NCBI GenBank assembly: GCA_036345935.2
Contig: JADWOT020000010.1
Location: 10,135,412-10,199,411, forward strand
Direction: 5' to 3'
Length of the DNA: 64,000 nt
Source: Taenia hydatigena
Taxonomy: Eukaryota > Platyhelminthes > Cestoda > Cyclophyllidea > Taeniidae
Shown piece by piece: positions 59,120 to 64,000 of the stretch (positions are counted from its first letter, which is position 1; every line of letters begins with the position of its first letter). A model generated the notes under the pieces. That model did no database searches and was not told the DNA's origin. It saw only the letters and a list, made by a program, of their open reading frames with translations. A program made the position numbers and the translations under genes.

Positions 59120-59790
59120 TCCTTATCGGGCTGTATTGTACAACAACACCCTCACAGTTGACTTAGTACGAGCAAGCGACTTGCCTCTTCTACTGGACCG
59201 TGTCCGATTTTCTCCCTTCTGCATACGTCGAGCCGTACCATGCGGTATTGGTGCATACTTTCTGGTACTTTCGGCTCGAAATGGTCTTATCACTTTGTAG
59301 TAGTAGTAGTTAGTGTTGGGAAGTGAAGACTATTTGTGACAATTAATTAGTTCTCTGCTTTGTGGTGTTTACTGCTCGCCTTTTGCATGAGTCGAGTGTG
59401 TGTATGCAAGTGAGGGAAGTTAGATGGTTGGATGCACTTGGGTTGCATTCATGTCAGCTAACGTGTAAAATGCTGCAGTTCAGTCGATCTATTCCATCAA
59501 TAATTGACCAGGAAATAACTCTCATGAAGAGGAGGAAGAGGGGGTGGTTAATTCGCAAATAAGGAACGAAGGAAAAGGAAAAGACAGTCGTAATTTCAGT
59601 TTGAATTTTGTTTAGCATGCAACAATGGTGGATGTTATGTCAAGCGTGATGTTGATGTGTTGTGTTTACCCACGACGGACAATCTTGATTAGTCAGCTGT
59701 CAGCCTGATGAGGTGAGGTCAAGGTAGACAAATTGTATCTGGTCTATCAGCTGTGCTTGTTTATTTGTTGGTGGGTCGGCTAGTAGCTTA

Positions 59791-59850
59791 GTCAGTCGGT
59801 CGGTCAGTCGGTCGGTCGGCCGGTTGGTCGATGGGTGGGATGGGGGCGGG
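59791..59850 (+). repeat. GTCG tetranucleotide repeat
   Basis: Run of GTCG/GTCA units with interruptions, followed by GGGT units. Longer than its mirror at 41,561-41,592. Confidence 0.8.
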
Positions 59851-61096
59851 TGTGAGGACCAATTGGTCGATCGGTGCGTGATGAGGTCAGTCGGTCTGTT
59901 AGTCGCTTAATGCCGTCGGGTGATGTGATGGTTGGTAAAGTGAGGTACGTCGGAGTGTCGGACAAGGGTGCCTTCTACTCTTACCGAGATTACCTCATCA
60001 GGCTTGGCTAATCCAGAAGGTTCTGTACTTGGAGTTGTGCACAGGCATTTCGCCATGACAGGTTCCACTTATAAACTGATGCATGGCTTGCATAAAGACA
60101 CGATGGCACATACTTGAGTGAAAGAGCTTCTAGTCGTTAGAGGCTGTGACCCAAATGATTAACTTCACTAAAGAGTGCTAGTCACTAACGGACTATCATT
60201 CAGTGTAGGGACTTGATTGAGGGGTCACCTCGTATTCGCATCCGGGTGTAGTTTTTGATAGGTTAACTGAGGCAGATCTGTGCTTTTGCTGCTGCAACAA
60301 ATCAAGATTACAAATTCATTAGCGTGATGTTAAAATGTGCTTCCTTTCGCCTGATGTATCATCATCGTGTAGGCGAATCAGTTGAGAGTCTGCTTCTGAT
60401 TGGCTGGAGAGATGTGCCATAAATTTAGGGATGTGGATTGAAAAGCGAATGGATGAGAAGCATCGACCAGCCAATAGCGTAGCAGATGTGAGATACTATG
60501 CGACAGGACATTACAATATTGGTTAGCTTATCCACTCTGCAGTAATGCACAGAGGTCGGTACCTGTTGTTGGCTACTTCCCGCTTATCCGTGCCATTAAA
60601 ATAAAACGAGCGGCAGCATTGTAGGCAAGGATTCGATCAACGAAGGCTCCCAAATTGACGTGATGTTATTATAAATCACACAGTGCTTCAAGTTAAAATC
60701 TAAAAAGTAGGCCAATACAACTTTTTTACATTAGGAAAAACAGAGATGCTGAGAGGTGTTAAATAGCTCCGAAAGGCAAACTTCGACCCGCAAAAGGGAA
60801 TTTGTAATCATTGAAATTCCTTCGTGTCAGGCGGGGCTCAAATTGGCATGACTTTGTGCAACCTTTCTCAGTCGTGTCCTGTTTTACGGTAGAGATCTCT
60901 TCTTCTGTGGTGGCCCTTATCACGCTTCGTTAACTTCAAATTCCTGTAAATAAAAGGTACGCTGGGAGATGTCACTTCCATTTACTTATCCGATTCACAG
61001 TTTCTGCTCATGTCGCTGTGCCTCAGCAAAAGCTGCCCATGCCAGGATGTGGGGTAACTTGTTCTTCTGATACAATAGTGCTTTTCATATAAGGAT

Positions 61097-61354
61097 CTAC
61101 ACAAACCAAATAGAGAAGCAGGACAGTGTGAATGCTAGGCATTGAAATGTCCAAGAAGACTTTGCCAGCACCAGCACCTGGTCTCGCCCACGTGTGTACT
61201 CGTAGCTTGAACCATGATGGACAAAAATCATTTCACCGGTTGTTTTGCAGATGACGATGTAGTGGACATATTTTGTATGGATTGTGTGCCCCATGCTGTC
61301 CTCACCGCAAGTATACGCGTTGTAGTGTCCTTTTTGGCTAAATGAACCAAACAA
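61097..61354 (-). CDS. Open frame of unknown origin, possibly transposase-derived
   Basis: Eighty-five codons on minus with HTIHTKYVHYIVICKTTGEM, then IFVHHGSSYEYTRGRDQVLV and LAKSSWTFQC. The pattern of a strand, a turn with TGE-[MI], another strand and a His/Asp-containing segment faintly resembles DDE-type (IS5/Harbinger-like) transposase cores, but the resemblance is weak and no catalytic triad can be placed. The mirror at 39,480-39,735 keeps the second half only. It has a poor start codon context and no clear neighbours, and may be an exon or transposon fragment. Confidence 0.2.
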   Translation of the reverse strand: MFGSFSQKGHYNAYTCGEDSMGHTIHTKYVHYIVICKTTGEMIFVHHGSSYEYTRGRDQVLVLAKSSWTFQCLAFTLSCFSIWFV

Positions 61355-61379
61355 TCAATGAATTAGGTGTGCCCGTATG

Positions 61380-62346
61380 AATGGAGAAACCATCGTCACC
61401 TCAGTGAACAGCTTTTTACGCCATTTTAAATGTTTCCGTTGTCGTGCTGTGAGCTTGCTTACCACAAGCCTTCAATCATGGTTGACAGTTGAAATGTTGC
61501 GGAAGCAAGCAGCTCATCTCGCAGAGAATTAATCGTGGTTCGGCGTGAACAACACACAATGCAGTCAGAGCGAAGCTAACAAAGGGTTTAATTGATGGGT
61601 TGTAAGTTAGGCAGCAAAATGGCTAATGGCGAGGTTTGCAAATTCGGCGTGGGTAATTAATTGCAACAATCGCAGTATAGTTGCAACAGCTCACTCCGAT
61701 TCAGACCAAGGCAGAAGCAAGCAGCCATTGTTGCACAATTCCTCCACATTGATCCGCGTGAATGGGCAACGAAAAAGACCACCCTGAAGAACCATCATTT
61801 AAGCATTCCAAGTGACGTGAGACACCTACCTTCTCACCCTCATCGTTACTCGCTAACAAAGTAGTGATTCATTGCAGCATCCATTTCTGTGTTTTTTAGC
61901 AAAGGAAAGAACTTGAGAAGTCTGAATCGATAAGGATGGCTTAAGTTACGTGGACTATTTCCACGAGCGCATGACCCTACTGCACGAGGAAGATTTTGAG
62001 TTTCCCCTGTCGCCACGTTGGCAATCTTGCCAGTCTGCATGCTGCACGAAAGTGAGGTCCATCAACGCAAAAATTGCAATATAAACGACGTGCCTTGACA
62101 GCATTAAACTCTGCAGTCACTTTTACTTGTTATCCTCCATCAGTACATTTTGTGGATGTTAATCTATGAAATACACCTCGTTTAATATGATTGCGTTACG
62201 CTACTCGTGTCTTGTCAGTAGACGGCAGTTAGAGCAACATGGTGGTGTGGCAGGAGGACGGACTGTGGAGGAGAAGCACATTCTACTGCAAATGTGTCTG
62301 CTACCACGCCTTTGGTTCGCGTAGCAACATGACATTGATGCAGTTG
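61380..62346 (-). repeat. Module F, P1 right outer end
   Basis: Mirror of 38,515-39,450 and same orientation as 11,660-12,650. The conserved reading survives as VKARRLYCNFCVDGPHF with a stop just before it. It ends at about 62,346, where module G starts. Confidence 0.7.
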
Positions 62347-62349
62347 TTT

Positions 62350-62868
62350 TTTGCCTAACGCTGGCAGAACAGAGCAGACCACTGTGCTGTTGCCTATTGT
62401 CAAGTCGCCGCCTAAGGACCGCCCTACATTAATGCGGGAGAGAGATAAGAGACGGTGGGTAAACGATGACTTGACGTCTCGAACAGGACGCAGACCTGCA
62501 TGGGGAGACCCCAAGTAATTTCCGGTCCATCATCTAAGCACTCGATCTTCGCATCACAAATCTGCTATTCCGCTGCACAATATCTATACACTCTCACTAG
62601 GAGCATCTTCAGCTGCTCACACGCTAGGTCAACTGGTGCTTTGGTCGGAGCTCCGTTTGCTACACCAAATTTTGACAGCATAACAGGAGAAATTCATGCA
62701 GTTACTTGGGTTCCTGCAGTATTAAGTCCATACCCATTATATTCTTCCTATAACACCTAAAAATATTTTTTTTAATTTCAAAACGCAAGTTAAAATTTGG
62801 ACTCATCAGCCAATAGAAGAACAAAATTATGCATGGTCAAACTGAAACTAAATCCAACAATAATCTCG
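62350..62868 (+). repeat. Module G, third copy
   Basis: Direct copy of 10,865-11,330. It abuts the end of palindrome P1 and is the last repeated module in the window; homology stops near 62,868. Confidence 0.75.
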
Positions 62869-62911
62869 CTTGGTGGGAACACGATCTCGATAGAAGTGAC
62901 AATTCTTGTGA

Positions 62912-63135
62912 TCAGGTGATTGGATGGACGAGAGGAAGGCGAGAGCCACGTCTCTCTAGGTAGTTGCCAATATCGACGCTGCTCAAAGTGATCGATGGAG
63001 AGACGTATCCACCGAAGGTTACTTGGAAAAAGCAGTGGCACAGATAAGCCAACGTTCCCACTATCAATGCTGCCTTGAGGACACGGAGCAGCATGCGGAG
63101 TGAATGGCCATCTCTCCCCTTTGACTGTCGAAAAT
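62912..63135 (-). CDS. Possible internal exon with a membrane segment
   Basis: On minus a pyrimidine-rich tract ending in TTTTACAG precedes position 63,135, a good splice-acceptor context. The frame then reads on for about 74 codons to a stop at 62,912. It contains SLRMLLRVLKAALIVGTLAY followed by LCHCFFQV, a plausible transmembrane helix, then PSITLSSVDIGNYLERRGSR and LPLVHPI. A basic segment, one helix and a [YS]-x-x-P-[SV]-x-T strand followed by [FL]-P are what the first membrane region of DEG/ENaC channels looks like, but the likeness is loose. No donor site or neighbouring exon was identified. This is single-copy DNA just outside the repeat mosaic. Confidence 0.2.
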
Positions 63136-64000
63136 CTGTAAAATGAGCCAAACAGTGATGAGGCATGAGGGCGTGAGATCACCTCTGTTTGTGTCAAATC
63201 GAAATGAACGCAGGGAAAGGTGAATGCAAAGGTCCTGTATGCGGCAAAGGTAATGCATTATCAAAAATAAAAAAAATCACTACTCGAGGTTACTAGAATA
63301 GGTAAGTCAGCAAGGTCGTCAAATCGTACTGTATGCAGTCAGGACTTTTGTGGACCACGGCCACGTGTCAGTAGTCAGAAGGCGAGTGGGCAAGTCCAAC
63401 AATCCCGATGTGATCGCAGTGCTCGGTACGATTTCACTAATGCCTAGCATCCTTATCCACTCCCAATGCATTAGGGACAAATGTCAAAAACTTTTCGATA
63501 AGAAATAATTTAACATGGTAAAACTACATGGATAGGTGAGAAATCGAACTGATTTGTATCAAAGTTGATGTTTTCGTGTAGATAAGGTAGACTTTTACCA
63601 ACTTACCCAGCTGCCTACTCAAAGGCAAATAAAACGGTCCTTATCATTGATCCCCTTGGGAAGAGCCACTGCTCTGTGAGATGCTCTTTGCTTATGAAGC
63701 AATTAATAGACACAGGTGGCTTCGCTGACGACGGGCAGCTATCGCAATGCCATCGACAATAGTAAAGGCCCTTCAATTGGCTGACAATCCACGAGCCACT
63801 AAGTTACAACGGAGGCAAGATCCCAATTCCTGCCTTCGAATCAACTTCAGCTGTCGATGTTGACACACAATAGCCGTCTTCATGAGCACTCTCAACTAGG
63901 AACATGAAGTTGGCCATCCTAATACTTAGCTGTAATAGTAGCGGAGAAATAAGACGGAGGAAAAAGAATATTTTACTTAAAAATATGAGCAAACGTTCTT
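63136..64000. other. Apparently single-copy DNA
   Basis: No homology to the window's modules. A minus frame at 63,804-63,992 (62 codons) begins with a hydrophobic run but has no other support. Confidence 0.4.

Larger units (their letters stand above)
52207..62346 (-). repeat. P1 palindrome, right arm
   Basis: Inverted counterpart of 38,515-50,080. It lacks the left-only segments at 40.46-41.03k and 43.2-44.27k, and has its own extra 49 bases at 54,868-54,917 and about 180 bases at 58,160-58,340. Confidence 0.9.

Noticed and set aside
1..64000. CRISPR array, rDNA, telomeric repeat or satellite array
   Set aside because: No regularly spaced short repeats, no rRNA-like blocks and no long tandem arrays. 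Only short microsatellites are present.

Overview
The window looks like animal (probably invertebrate) nuclear DNA. Long reading frames are rare, there are no operons or ribosome-binding sites, microsatellites are present, and decayed Ty3/Gypsy-type retrotransposon pol remnants can be read. I cannot name the species. No rRNA, tRNA, CRISPR array or prokaryotic gene cluster was found.

Most of the window is a mosaic of duplicated blocks rather than a row of different genes. The clearest gene family encodes a ~323-338 residue protein with an F-box-like N-terminus. Two copies are full length (2,366-3,337 on minus; 52,032-53,048 on plus). At least six more are truncated or broken (21.0-21.4k, 23.7-24.1k, 30.1-30.5k, 44.7-44.9k, 49.2-50.1k, 57.5-57.6k). 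Each copy travels with conserved 5' and 3' flanks, so the duplicated object is a unit of about 3.5 kb: leader, 5' flank, CDS, 3' flank, tail. Tail and leader fragments without a CDS also occur, as at 1-1,040.

The blocks form nested inverted repeats. (i) P1, a large imperfect palindrome, has a left arm at 38,515-50,080 and a right arm at 52,207-62,346, with its axis near 51,143. Near the axis the arms are almost identical; outward they diverge and gain indels. (ii) IR2 has a left arm at about 9,117-16,346 and a right arm at about 31,888-38,900. It is older and more broken, and carries the Gypsy-like pol remnants in both arms. (iii) A small inverted pair lies at 16,354-16,816 and 18,153-18,617, inside the IR2 loop. 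IR2 and P1 overlap at 38.5-38.9k, where one repeat module belongs to both.

Shorter modules, named here D, E, F, G, H, I, J, K, L, M and N, recur in new orders with sharp joins. Stretches without recognisable homology inside the window are about 5.3-7.4k, 12.7-15.0k, 16.95-18.07k, 18.6-19.4k, 22.97-23.68k, 27.9-30.1k, 30.9-31.9k, 37.1-38.1k, 40.5-41.0k, 43.2-44.3k and 62.9-64k. The last holds a possible membrane-segment exon on minus.

Taken together this reads as an ampliconic region. An F-box-like family is being copied by repeated inverted duplication, most copies decay, and one intact copy sits beside the axis of the youngest palindrome. All homology statements come from comparing the window with itself by eye. 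Edges are good to roughly 10-30 bases unless a junction is described, and identities are approximate.
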